Origin: CAZTVF01 sp964616985
GTDB lineage: Bacteria; Planctomycetota; Phycisphaerae; SM23-33
Assembly (NCBI GenBank): GCA_964616985.1
Contig: CAZTVF010000057.1
Location: 1 to 32,946, forward strand
DNA length: 32,946 nucleotides
Direction: 5' to 3'
Below the pieces are notes generated by a model, which worked only from the letters and a program-made list of their open reading frames with translations, was not told where the DNA came from and did not search any database. Positions 8,739 to 15,651 of this stretch are shown here, piece by piece (within the stretch, counting starts at the first letter, position 1; each line of letters begins with the position of its first letter). Both the position numbers and the translations under genes were made by a program.

Positions 8739-8809
8739 GCGGCTTGCCGTTCGGCGCTGTCAGATCCGGGGACGCCCTGGGGCTTCTACAGCGCCGAACG
8801 GCAAGCCGC
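8739..8809. repeat. REP-like palindrome, copy 3
   Basis: A perfect 22-bp inverted repeat, 8739-8760 with 8788-8809, around a 27-nt spacer. The arms equal those of copies 1 and 2 except for one missing base after GGCTTG. The upstream half of the 133-bp repeat is absent here, so this is the palindrome alone. Like copy 2, it lies between converging genes. Confidence 0.87.
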
Positions 8810-8877
8810 CACCAAACGCACGCTACGAGGTTCGTTTGCCGGAGGCAAGCGTACCCGGGCGGCATGATTGGGCGAGG

Positions 8878-8915
8878 CATGCCGGCGCGTCGCAATAGCA
8901 CGACGCTTCGGCATG
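8878..8915. terminator. Long imperfect hairpin between converging genes
   Basis: CATGCCG pairs with CGGCATG and, inside it, GCGTCG pairs with CGACGC. A 2x2 internal loop separates the two stems and an 8-nt loop closes the top. It lies 21 nt past the stop of the minus-strand glycosyltransferase gene and could end that operon; no U-tract is seen. A smaller hairpin (8833-8851) is next to it. Confidence 0.5.
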
Positions 8916-8935
8916 GCACCCAGTTGAGCAGACTC

Positions 8936-10111
8936 TCACCGCCCCAAACGCACACACAGTTCCACCAGCGGGGCGAGCCGGGCGGGCCATGTGTACTCGC
9001 GCTGGGCCAGCGAGCGGGCGGCCTGGCCCAACTGGTCTCGGCGGGCCTCGTCGGCCAGCAGCGACAGCAGCGATGCCTGCCACTCCTGCGGGGTGCTGGC
9101 CTCCATGAGGTCGCGCCCCACCTGTACGTCCAGGCCCACCAGCGCCGCCGGCGAGGCCAGGATGCACTTGCCCATCGCCATCGCCTCCAGCACCTTGTTG
9201 CTGATGCCCGGGGCGATCTGTAGCGGCGCGATCACCACCGCCGCACGGTGCACATAAGGCCGCACGTCATCCACGGGGCCGGTCACGACGATGCCCTTGT
9301 GCTGCCGCAGGCGGCGCACGGCCGGCGTCGGGTCGCGGCCCACAATCAGCAACCGCAGGCCCGGCACGTGCCCCAGCAGGGACGGCCAGACGTGCTGAGC
9401 GAACCATGTCACGGCCTGCACGTTGGGCAGGTAGTCCATCGAACCGGTGAACACCAGCGAAGGCGGGCCCTGGGGGGCGGCCGCCGGTGCGAAGTAATCG
9501 AGATCCACGCCGTTGGCCATTACCAGGACCTTGTCGTTGCGAAGCGGCAAGGTGGCGGCCTCGGCCTCGCTGACGACCAGAACGGCGGCGCAGCGTTCCA
9601 CCGCCTGCCGCTCCAGCCGGGCCACGCCGTCGGCCTCGCGGCGGTAGAACCGCCGCCCCAGCAGGCCCGCGGCCGAGGCGTACGCGTGCCACTTGGCGCT
9701 ATCGGTGTCGACCAGGTCGGCCACGTGGGCCCTGGCGGGCACGGCCAGCGCGGTGGGAATCACCGCCGACGAATAGGCCACCACCACGTCGAAGGGCTCT
9801 GCCGCCGCGGCCGCCAGGAGCTTGTCCCTCAAGGCCGGGACGTTGAAATGCCCCTCGGTGTTGCAGCCGCCCTGCAGGTACTTCAGCGCCCCCGCCAGCC
9901 ACTTGCCCCGCCCCGCCGGTGCGGTCAGCACGTCGGCACAGTGCTGTCGCAGCGCGGCAGCGTGGGCCGCTTCGCCCGGGCGGTGGAGCGGCGAGGCCAC
10001 CGTCACCGCGAAGTGCCGCGACAGTGCGACGATCTCGTGAAACGCCCGCACCCGCTCGCCCTTGTCGGGCGGGAATGGCAGACGATGCGTGATGAAGAGC
10101 AGTCGTTTCAT
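8936..10111 (-). CDS. Glycosyltransferase family 4, exosortase-associated type
   Basis: The 391-residue GT-B enzyme opens with L-L-F-I-T-H-R-L-P-F-P-P-D-K-G-E-R, a start typical of the sugar transferases found with PEP-CTERM/EpsH1 loci (the 'stp1' family). The C-terminal donor domain has V-F-T-G-S-M-D-Y-L-P-N and the nucleotide-sugar site P-G-I-S-N-K-V-L-E-A-M-A-M-G. It probably adds one sugar to the lipid-linked repeat unit at the cytoplasmic face of the membrane. The ATG overlaps the TGA of the FemAB-like gene (ATGA). It is the last gene of the minus-strand export operon, the only glycosyltransferase on that side. Donor and acceptor are unknown. Confidence 0.9.
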   Translation of the reverse strand: MKRLLFITHRLPFPPDKGERVRAFHEIVALSRHFAVTVASPLHRPGEAAHAAALRQHCADVLTAPAGRGKWLAGALKYLQGGCNTEGHFNVPALRDKLLAAAAAEPFDVVVAYSSAVIPTALAVPARAHVADLVDTDSAKWHAYASAAGLLGRRFYRREADGVARLERQAVERCAAVLVVSEAEAATLPLRNDKVLVMANGVDLDYFAPAAAPQGPPSLVFTGSMDYLPNVQAVTWFAQHVWPSLLGHVPGLRLLIVGRDPTPAVRRLRQHKGIVVTGPVDDVRPYVHRAAVVIAPLQIAPGISNKVLEAMAMGKCILASPAALVGLDVQVGRDLMEASTPQEWQASLLSLLADEARRDQLGQAARSLAQREYTWPARLAPLVELCVRLGR

Positions 10112-11160
10112 GGGATCCACCGGGACAGAACCGACCCCGCCGGACGCGTCAGCGCCAGCGGCAGGCGCCGCCACACGCGGCCGGCGATCGCGAACTTGCG
10201 GTTGCTGGGCGTGAGGTTCGGAGCGGCCGCCCCCTCGGCCAGGCAAATCTGGTAATGCAGCGGCGAGGGCTCGAAGCCCTGGTGCCGCTTGAAGTCGTAA
10301 GGCCCGCGGTTGTCGCGGCGGGTGCGGTTGAAGTCGAACCACTTCAGCCAGTGCGTGGCCGCGTATTCCATCAGCCGCAGGTACATCACATTATTGGCGT
10401 TGAGTCGCTGCCCGGCGTCGGTGCTGCCGGAGAAGTACGGCACCATCTCGTCGCGGAAGATGAAGCTGACCACGCCCGCGATGGCCCGCCCGCCGCGAAA
10501 GACGGCCAGGCACACGCAGTCGTCGCCGTACTCGCGCGCCAGCTCGCGAAAGAGCCGCCAGGAATAGTTCGGCGAGCCCAGCCGCCTCAGCGTCAGGCAG
10601 TAAAGGCGGTACACGTCGCCAAGCAGGTCGCCGCCCATCCGCGCGCAATCCTCGCCCAGAACGGACAGGCCGTTGCGTGCGGCCGCCCGGGCCTTGCGGG
10701 GCAGTTTCTCGAGCACCTCGCCGGCCGGGGGCAGTTCCTTGCGGAAGGTGTCGTAGCGGGTGATGACGGGCAGATCCAGCGGCCGCTGCTCGCGATGGCG
10801 AAGCTCGAGGTAGTTGGCCCCCCGCCGCCCCAGCAGATTCTGGGCCTCGGCCGCCAGTGCGGCGACCGTCGCGTCGTCGTCGGCCACGATGCCGCCGTAC
10901 GTCGCGTAAGGCACGGAGACCAGGACCTTGCCCACGAAGAGGCTCTTGACCTCCATCAGCGGCAGCAGCCCGCAGAGTTGCTCGCCCCGCCACGCCCCCA
11001 GTGATGCGGGCGCATGCCCGTACGCGGCGGCCACCGCGCGCAACCAGTGCGGGCGGTGAAAGACCGTGCCTTGGGGGTGCTGCAGAACGTAGCAGTCCTG
11101 GGCCTGGCCGTCTTGCGCGTCCAGGGCGACCGGCCGGACTTGTACAGGAGCTTCTGGCAT
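10108..11160 (-). CDS. FemAB-like (GNAT-fold) protein, PEP-CTERM-associated type
   Basis: The 350-residue protein resembles the FemAB-related family known from PEP-CTERM/polysaccharide loci. Diagnostic stretches are F-H-R-P-H-W-L-R-A-V near the N-terminus, L-P-R-K-A-R-A-A-A-R-N in the middle, and D-F-N-R-T-R-R-D-N-R-G-P-Y-D-F-K-R towards the end. FemAB proteins carry two acetyltransferase-like domains and usually transfer amino acids or acyl groups; here the target may be a sugar of the exported polymer. There is no signal peptide. ATG 11160 follows the kinase stop by 9 nt. The family is recognised with good confidence, the reaction is not known. Confidence 0.88.
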   Translation of the reverse strand: MPEAPVQVRPVALDAQDGQAQDCYVLQHPQGTVFHRPHWLRAVAAAYGHAPASLGAWRGEQLCGLLPLMEVKSLFVGKVLVSVPYATYGGIVADDDATVAALAAEAQNLLGRRGANYLELRHREQRPLDLPVITRYDTFRKELPPAGEVLEKLPRKARAAARNGLSVLGEDCARMGGDLLGDVYRLYCLTLRRLGSPNYSWRLFRELAREYGDDCVCLAVFRGGRAIAGVVSFIFRDEMVPYFSGSTDAGQRLNANNVMYLRLMEYAATHWLKWFDFNRTRRDNRGPYDFKRHQGFEPSPLHYQICLAEGAAAPNLTPSNRKFAIAGRVWRRLPLALTRPAGSVLSRWIP

Positions 11161-11169
11161 TGCCGAAGC

Positions 11170-11910
11170 CTACAGGCGCTTGTAGAGGAAACCGGGGATG
11201 TAGAACTTCTGGTGCGTCAGGACCATGCCCGCCATCCGCACGTTCACTACCTGCAGCATGCGGATGGCGCGATTGACGGTCTCGCGGCGGGTGCGGTTCA
11301 TGCGGACCACCAGCAGGGCCTCGCAGCCCATGCGGCCCAGCATGCCCACGTCGGCCAGCATGCTCACGGCCGGGCAGTCCAGCAGGACATAGTCGTAGCG
11401 GCGCTGCAATTCCTGCAGCGTGGCGGTCATCTGGCCGCTGGACAGCAGGTTGGCGACGTCCTCGGTGGCGGCGTCGCCGGCGGTGATGACCGAAAGGTTG
11501 GCGCACACGGTGGGCTGGATCACGGCATCGAGCGTGCTGGTCTTGCGAAGCACCTCGGCCAGGCCCGGGGCGCTCTTGAGCCCCAGCATCGACGCCACGC
11601 CGCCGCGGCGAAGGTCGCCATCGACGATGATGGTGCTGCGCTCGTAGCGCTCGGCCATCACAAAGCCCATGTTCACGCACGTGACGGTCTTGCCCTCGCC
11701 CTGCTCGGCCGAGGTGACCAGCAGGGAGAAGCGGTCGCTGGCGTACTGGGCAAGCAGGCTCGTGCGAAGGGCGCGGTATTGCTCGGTCAGGTCGCCCGCG
11801 CGGTCATGCCACGCCACGACCACCGGAGAATAGCGGCGGGCCTCGGCCAGCGGGTTGACCTCGCTGGGCGGCGGGCTGCTCGGTGCGGGTGCGGTGTTGA
11901 TTTCGGTCAT
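11170..11910 (-). CDS. Cytoplasmic tyrosine-kinase (CpsD/BY-kinase) of polysaccharide export
   Basis: This 246-residue P-loop protein has Walker A A-E-Q-G-E-G-K-T (68-75), Walker A' I-I-V-D-G-D-L-R (94-101) and Walker B V-L-L-D-C-P (165-170), the set that defines bacterial tyrosine kinases. The usual C-terminal tyrosine cluster is reduced to Y237 and Y243. The kinase is a separate protein, as in CpsC/CpsD and PEP-CTERM-type systems, whereas enterobacterial Wzc is a fusion. It should act with the chain-length protein encoded just upstream (16-nt gap), cycling between phosphorylated and free forms to control polymer length. Confidence 0.92.
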   Translation of the reverse strand: MTEINTAPAPSSPPPSEVNPLAEARRYSPVVVAWHDRAGDLTEQYRALRTSLLAQYASDRFSLLVTSAEQGEGKTVTCVNMGFVMAERYERSTIIVDGDLRRGGVASMLGLKSAPGLAEVLRKTSTLDAVIQPTVCANLSVITAGDAATEDVANLLSSGQMTATLQELQRRYDYVLLDCPAVSMLADVGMLGRMGCEALLVVRMNRTRRETVNRAIRMLQVVNVRMAGMVLTHQKFYIPGFLYKRL

Positions 11911-11926
11911 GACCGGGGCCTTTGTG

Positions 11927-13573
11927 CTAGTGGAAGATCGTCGTCCAGATGAACTGGAGCGGGCTTCCCTTGAACTTCGTGTACAAGTCGGGGTACTGCA
12001 GCCACAGCACGACGCTGAAGACGTTGATCGCCAGGACGGCGACGACCATGGCCGTGAAGATCGAGGTCAGGAACAGGCCCACCCTCATCGACGCGCGGCG
12101 GGCGGGCGAGATGATCTCGCCGATCACGCCGTGCACCTGCAGGTTGAATTCGCTGACGGCCTCGTCGGTGGTGCGGATGGTGCGGTCGACGGTGTGGCAG
12201 AAGAACGCCAGCACGATCGCGAACGCCAGCGCGCCGCCCATCGTCGAGCCCAGCACGAAGCTCACCGTCGGCGACGACGGCGTGCCCTGCCGCTTGGCCG
12301 TTTCCACCGCCTTGAGGTGCGTGCGGTTCTTGCCGACCTCGCCCTTGAGGGACATGTCGATGTCCGTCAGGCGAGCCTGCCAGCGGGTCAGCTCTTTCTC
12401 GGCCTCGTCCACGTACTTCGTCATCTCGTCATACTTCTGGCGAATGGGGGCGAGGTTATTCTGCAGCGCCTGGTACGTCTCCAGCAGCTTGACGTCGCGG
12501 CGCAGTTCCTGATCGGTCACCGCGATATCGGCCGACAGCTGGATTTCCTGCACGGCCATCTCCGCCCCGCCGAAGCCGGTGGAGTACTTGATCTCCAGGA
12601 TGATTTCCTGGGGCATCTCGGCGACTCGTTTCTCGAGCTTCTCGATCTTTTCCTTCAGCACGATCGCCTGGGGATGCTTGTCGGTGTACTTCTCCTTCAG
12701 CTCGTCGCGGTAGCCCTGCACTTCGCGTTCCAGGGCGCGGCGCTCGTGGTTGGGCGCCTTGATCACTTCCGTCGGCGTCAGTTCCATCTGGTCCACCGGC
12801 CGCTGCATCAGGCGGACATTCTCGAGCTTCTTGCGGGCGAGGGAATTCTGCATGCGCGTGGCGTCGATCTGCGCCTGCAGCCGCATGATGCGGTCCTGCA
12901 GCCCGCCGGGACTGTCGGGGAACATGCCCGCGTTCTCGGTGACATACTGCGTGCGGGTCTCCTGCAGCTGCTTGACCTTGCCGCGGCTGGCGGCGACTTG
13001 CTCTTCGAGGAACTTCTTGGAACTCTTGAGCCGGTCGAGGATCTGGCCGGACGTCTTGTCGATGTAGTTGTGCACCAGGAGATTGGGCAGGTCGGACGCC
13101 AGGGCCGGGTTGCTGTGCGTGAAGCTCACCGCCAGCAAGTCCACCTGCGGCGAACGCACTTCCCACTTCACGTCGATGCCGGCGACCAGGCCGTCGACCA
13201 GTTCCTGCCGGCGGCGCTGCGATTCGGGCGTCAGACGCCCCGCCTCGTCACGCGGCATCGCGGCGATCACGCCCGTCTGCTCCAGACTGGTCACCACGCC
13301 GTCGACGGCTTCGTAGCCAGCGAGTTCGTGCTGCAACGTGAGCTTGATGGATTCGAAGGATTCGGGCTTGTTGAGCATGCCCTCTTCCATGGACGGGTCG
13401 TTCTTGCGTTCGAAGCGGGCCGTGCCGCTGTAGCGCACGGGCAGGTAGTAGGCCGCCTGCAAGGCCACAATCGCGAACAGCATCGAGCCCAGCACCAGCA
13501 GCCTGCGATGGCGAAATACCACCCGCAGGCGATCGCGAAGGGTCGAACCGAATTGTGTTGCTTGTGGCTCCAT
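11927..13573 (-). CDS. Chain-length determinant / polysaccharide co-polymerase (Wzc/GumC-like)
   Basis: The 548-residue protein has an N-terminal membrane helix (about 25-43), a long extracytoplasmic coiled-coil region rich in Glu, Gln, Lys and Arg (about 175-410), and a second helix after P-S-S-P-T-V-S-F. The Pro-rich approach to that helix is typical of co-polymerases. A third hydrophobic segment near the C-terminus (about 495-520) is extra compared with the two-helix Wzz plan. No kinase domain is fused; that is the next gene. It should set polymer length and bridge to the Wza-like channel. The ATG lies 6 nt after the Wza-like stop. Confidence 0.92.
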   Translation of the reverse strand: MEPQATQFGSTLRDRLRVVFRHRRLLVLGSMLFAIVALQAAYYLPVRYSGTARFERKNDPSMEEGMLNKPESFESIKLTLQHELAGYEAVDGVVTSLEQTGVIAAMPRDEAGRLTPESQRRRQELVDGLVAGIDVKWEVRSPQVDLLAVSFTHSNPALASDLPNLLVHNYIDKTSGQILDRLKSSKKFLEEQVAASRGKVKQLQETRTQYVTENAGMFPDSPGGLQDRIMRLQAQIDATRMQNSLARKKLENVRLMQRPVDQMELTPTEVIKAPNHERRALEREVQGYRDELKEKYTDKHPQAIVLKEKIEKLEKRVAEMPQEIILEIKYSTGFGGAEMAVQEIQLSADIAVTDQELRRDVKLLETYQALQNNLAPIRQKYDEMTKYVDEAEKELTRWQARLTDIDMSLKGEVGKNRTHLKAVETAKRQGTPSSPTVSFVLGSTMGGALAFAIVLAFFCHTVDRTIRTTDEAVSEFNLQVHGVIGEIISPARRASMRVGLFLTSIFTAMVVAVLAINVFSVVLWLQYPDLYTKFKGSPLQFIWTTIFH

Positions 13574-13579
13574 GCCGCC

Positions 13580-14407
13580 TTACGGATTATTCGTGTTATT
13601 GTTAGTGTTGTTGTTATACGTCGCCGAGTTGCGAACGGTTTGAGGCGTCTGCACCGTCTCGATGATCGGCTGCACCGGGTAGAGGAACTTGCGGATCTCC
13701 AGGCCCAGGGCGCCGAACGGATTCGGCGGCACATAAATGATGTCGTTGGGCTGCAGCATGATGTTGTGCGACGTGTCGCCCGTCCGGACCATGGCCATCA
13801 AATCGATCGTCAGTTCCTCGGCGTTGGTCCAGTTCTTCGTCACGTCGTTGGGATCGGCCTTCTCCGGCACCTCGGGCATGTAGCCGCCCACGGCCGGCTT
13901 GCGGGACCGCACGACGCGGATCTTCTCCGGCCACGAAATCTCGTTCGGCTGGGCTTCGGCCATCGCGTCGATGATCGTGTCGCGCCCCGTCCAGATCCTC
14001 GCGCCGGGGCGAAGCACCTGCCCGTACACGAAGTATTTCTGCGACTGGTACTGCGAGACAACCACCTTGGCGTCGGGAACCTTGTAATACTGCGAGGCCG
14101 ATTCCTGCAGAAGGGTCTCGATCTCGGCGGGCGTTCGCCCGGCGACCATGACCTCGCCCAGCAGCGGGACGTTGATCTTTCCGTCGGGGCGGACCTGCTG
14201 GCTGACGTTGTTGATCTCCGTCACGTGCAGCGAGGAGATGGCCAGCACGTCGGGGGGCATGACGCGGTATTCGACCCCGGAGACCGGCGTGCGGGGTTTC
14301 TGCAGGAAGGCCTGGACCTGCATGAGGTCCTCGTCGCGATTGCCGCAGCCGGGGAGGCAGGCAGCGACCAGGGCGGCGGCAAACAGCATGAACTTGGATG
14401 CGGTCAT
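13580..14407 (-). CDS. Polysaccharide export outer-membrane lipoprotein (Wza-like)
   Basis: The 275-residue product starts with a lipoprotein signal ending L-P-G-C21. A polysaccharide-export (PES) domain follows: Y-R-V-M-P-P-D-V-L, V-R-P-D-G-K-I-N-V-P-L-L-G-E, V-A-G-R-T-P-A-E-I. After it comes one SLBB-like unit around Y-F-V-Y-G-Q-V-L-R-P-G. The C-terminus ends in an Asn/Thr-rich run. I chose ATG 14407, preceded by GGAG, because the upstream extension to 14503 would put 32 polar residues before the signal peptide. With the chain-length protein and kinase it forms the trans-envelope export set. It is shorter than E. coli Wza and lacks the C-terminal amphipathic helix seen there. Confidence 0.9.
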   Translation of the reverse strand: MTASKFMLFAAALVAACLPGCGNRDEDLMQVQAFLQKPRTPVSGVEYRVMPPDVLAISSLHVTEINNVSQQVRPDGKINVPLLGEVMVAGRTPAEIETLLQESASQYYKVPDAKVVVSQYQSQKYFVYGQVLRPGARIWTGRDTIIDAMAEAQPNEISWPEKIRVVRSRKPAVGGYMPEVPEKADPNDVTKNWTNAEELTIDLMAMVRTGDTSHNIMLQPNDIIYVPPNPFGALGLEIRKFLYPVQPIIETVQTPQTVRNSATYNNNTNNNTNNP

Positions 14408-14430
14408 GAGGCGGCTCCACACCGGATAAA

Positions 14431-14450
14431 GAGTGGTGTGTGGGCCACTC
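14431..14450 (-). promoter_or_regulatory. Leader hairpin next to the Wza-like ribosome site
   Basis: GAGTGG and CCACTC form a 6-bp stem with an 8-nt loop 24 nt upstream of ATG 14407. A nearby GTGTGG (minus strand) could pair alternatively with the loop CCACAC, which would expose or hide the GGAG site. This is a possibility only. Confidence 0.3.
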
Positions 14451-14633
14451 CTTGATGCGGCTTCACTGCCTGAATCGCATTTTCCGAAGCGATCATTGTG
14501 CATTTCGGACCCTTAAGTACTTAATGCGGCGTCCTTTGGTTTTTTTTATCGACATGTTTCTTGCGAAGGATGACTAATTTTCTAGGGATTTCCCCCATTG
14601 CCCGATGAACGATCCCCCGCGCATGTGGTCAGG

Positions 14634-14691
14634 CCGCGGTAAAACCGCTGAAATCCGGACCGATTATGGAAGTAAGGCCGGATTGCCGCGG
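14634..14691. repeat. Nested inverted repeats in the gap
   Basis: CCGCGG (14634-14639) can pair with CCGCGG (14686-14691), and AATCCGG (14652-14658) with CCGGATT (14678-14684), enclosing a 19-nt loop. An alternative small hairpin GCGGT-AAA-ACCGC (14636-14648) uses part of the same bases. Mutually exclusive pairings of this sort fit an RNA switch or a terminator, but no known riboswitch consensus was recognised. Confidence 0.5.
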
Positions 14692-14787
14692 CTGGCCGAT
14701 CGAGCGAAATGGGTACTTCTACGGGGTCATCTTCGGCTGGCTATAGGTGGGGGACGAGACCCGAAGGCGAGGGAACCGGGGGGACTT

Positions 14788-15444
14788 CTACCGCGACTGC
14801 TTGTCGTTCAGCTTGGTGACGGTGCGGGCAAGGATGCCGAATTCGATGCTCCACTTGCTGGTGGAGATGTATTCCAGATCGGTCGCCAGCTTGTGCCGCA
14901 CCGCGTCGGTGCCCTTGTCGTAACCATGGCGAACCTGCGCCAGGCCCGTGATGCCGGGCTTGACCACCAGCCGCTTGCGGATGTCAGGATACGTCTTCTC
15001 CAGTTCGGCCAGTATCTCCGGCCGCTCCGGCCGCGGGCCCACCAGCGACATCTCTCCGCGGATCACGTTGAGCAGTTGGGGAAGTTCATCCATGTGGCTG
15101 CGGCGCATCCAGCGGCAGATGGGAATGACCCGCGGATCGTTGTCGGCCGCCCAGACGGCGCCGGTCTGGGCCTCGGCGTCCGTCCACATGGTGCGGAGTT
15201 TGAACATGCGGAAGAGCTTGCCGTTCTTGCCCACGCGGACCTGCGTGAAGAACACCGGCCCCCGGCTGGCAATCTTCACCAGCAGTCCGCACAGCATGAG
15301 CATCGGCACCGACATGATCATCAGGATGATGCCCAGAATGATGTCGACCACCTCTTTGGCCGCGTGGAAATAGCGATTCGCCAGCCCTGTCACCAGGGCG
15401 ACGATGCCTCCTACAACGCCAATGAAAGTGATCGGTTCGGGCAT
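14788..15444 (-). CDS. Polyprenyl-phosphate sugar-1-phosphate transferase (initiating enzyme)
   Basis: This 218-residue protein has the full bacterial sugar transferase domain: a hydrophobic re-entrant region (about 33-57), K-L-R-T-M (82-86), D-E-L-P-Q-L (119-124), G-P-R-P-E (136-140) and P-G-I-T-G-L-A-Q (163-170). It should move a sugar-1-phosphate from a nucleotide sugar to undecaprenyl phosphate and so begin the repeat unit at the inner membrane. It is of the short, catalytic-core type (like WecP/PglC), without the large N-terminal domain of WbaP. ATG 15444 is preceded by GGAAGGGA at good spacing. It heads the minus-strand group, divergent from the deacetylase gene. Confidence 0.95.
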   Translation of the reverse strand: MPEPITFIGVVGGIVALVTGLANRYFHAAKEVVDIILGIILMIMSVPMLMLCGLLVKIASRGPVFFTQVRVGKNGKLFRMFKLRTMWTDAEAQTGAVWAADNDPRVIPICRWMRRSHMDELPQLLNVIRGEMSLVGPRPERPEILAELEKTYPDIRKRLVVKPGITGLAQVRHGYDKGTDAVRHKLATDLEYISTSKWSIEFGILARTVTKLNDKQSR

Positions 15445-15507
15445 CTGCCTGCCTATCCCTTCCGTGCCTCTCTTCGTACTAATCGGAATAATCGACGTGT
15501 GCCCTGC

Positions 15508-15513
15508 ATTATA
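15508..15513 (-). promoter_or_regulatory. Candidate -10 box for the sugar transferase gene
   Basis: The minus strand reads a perfect TATAAT here, in an AT-rich stretch about 64 nt before ATG 15444. A matching -35 is not evident at 16-18 nt, so this may be a weak or activator-dependent promoter. The 207-bp divergent gap 15445-15651 must serve both polysaccharide operons. Confidence 0.38.
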
Positions 15514-15638
15514 ACGAGCATCTATATTTCCGGGTAGCCACTACTTTTTGTTACAGTCCACTTGCCGTAGATGTTTCAACTCGCGGCCATCGGGCCACTT
15601 AATGATATTGTACGTACCAGCCGATGTAATAGTGATAC

Positions 15639-15644
15639 GAGGTG
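15639..15644 (+). promoter_or_regulatory. Ribosome site deciding a TTG start
   Basis: GAGGTG lies 7 nt before TTG 15652. It supports this start over the upstream ATG 15571, whose extension would add 27 residues before the signal peptide. Confidence 0.55.
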
Positions 15645-15651
15645 CATTATA

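Larger units (their letters stand above)
14408..14787 (-). other. 380-bp non-coding gap with structured DNA before the Wza-like gene
   Basis: No credible gene is seen on either strand. Reading leftwards on the minus strand it contains: the nested inverted repeats at 14691-14634; an AT-rich stretch with eight A residues (14547-14540); a perfect 12-bp palindrome TTAAGTACTTAA (14524-14513); and a 6-bp hairpin 24 nt before the start codon (14450-14431). It is likely to hold the promoter and leader of the export operon, and perhaps a terminator for the sugar transferase gene. I could not settle on a -35/-10 pair. Confidence 0.6.

Noticed and set aside
11855..14455. Long plus-strand open frame of 866 codons opposite the export genes
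   Set aside because: It lies antisense to four well-supported genes and its translation is low-complexity His/Arg/Leu/Gly. It is a by-product of high GC at third codon positions.
14540..14547. Run of eight T on the plus strand as an intrinsic terminator tail
   Set aside because: No GC-rich hairpin lies directly upstream on that strand, and no plus-strand gene ends nearby.
14740..14785. GGACGAG-type segment resembling the mini-ykkC/guanidine-II riboswitch
   Set aside because: The required pair of short stems with ACGR tetraloops does not form: the flanking bases do not close the loop. It is also on the strand opposite to local transcription.
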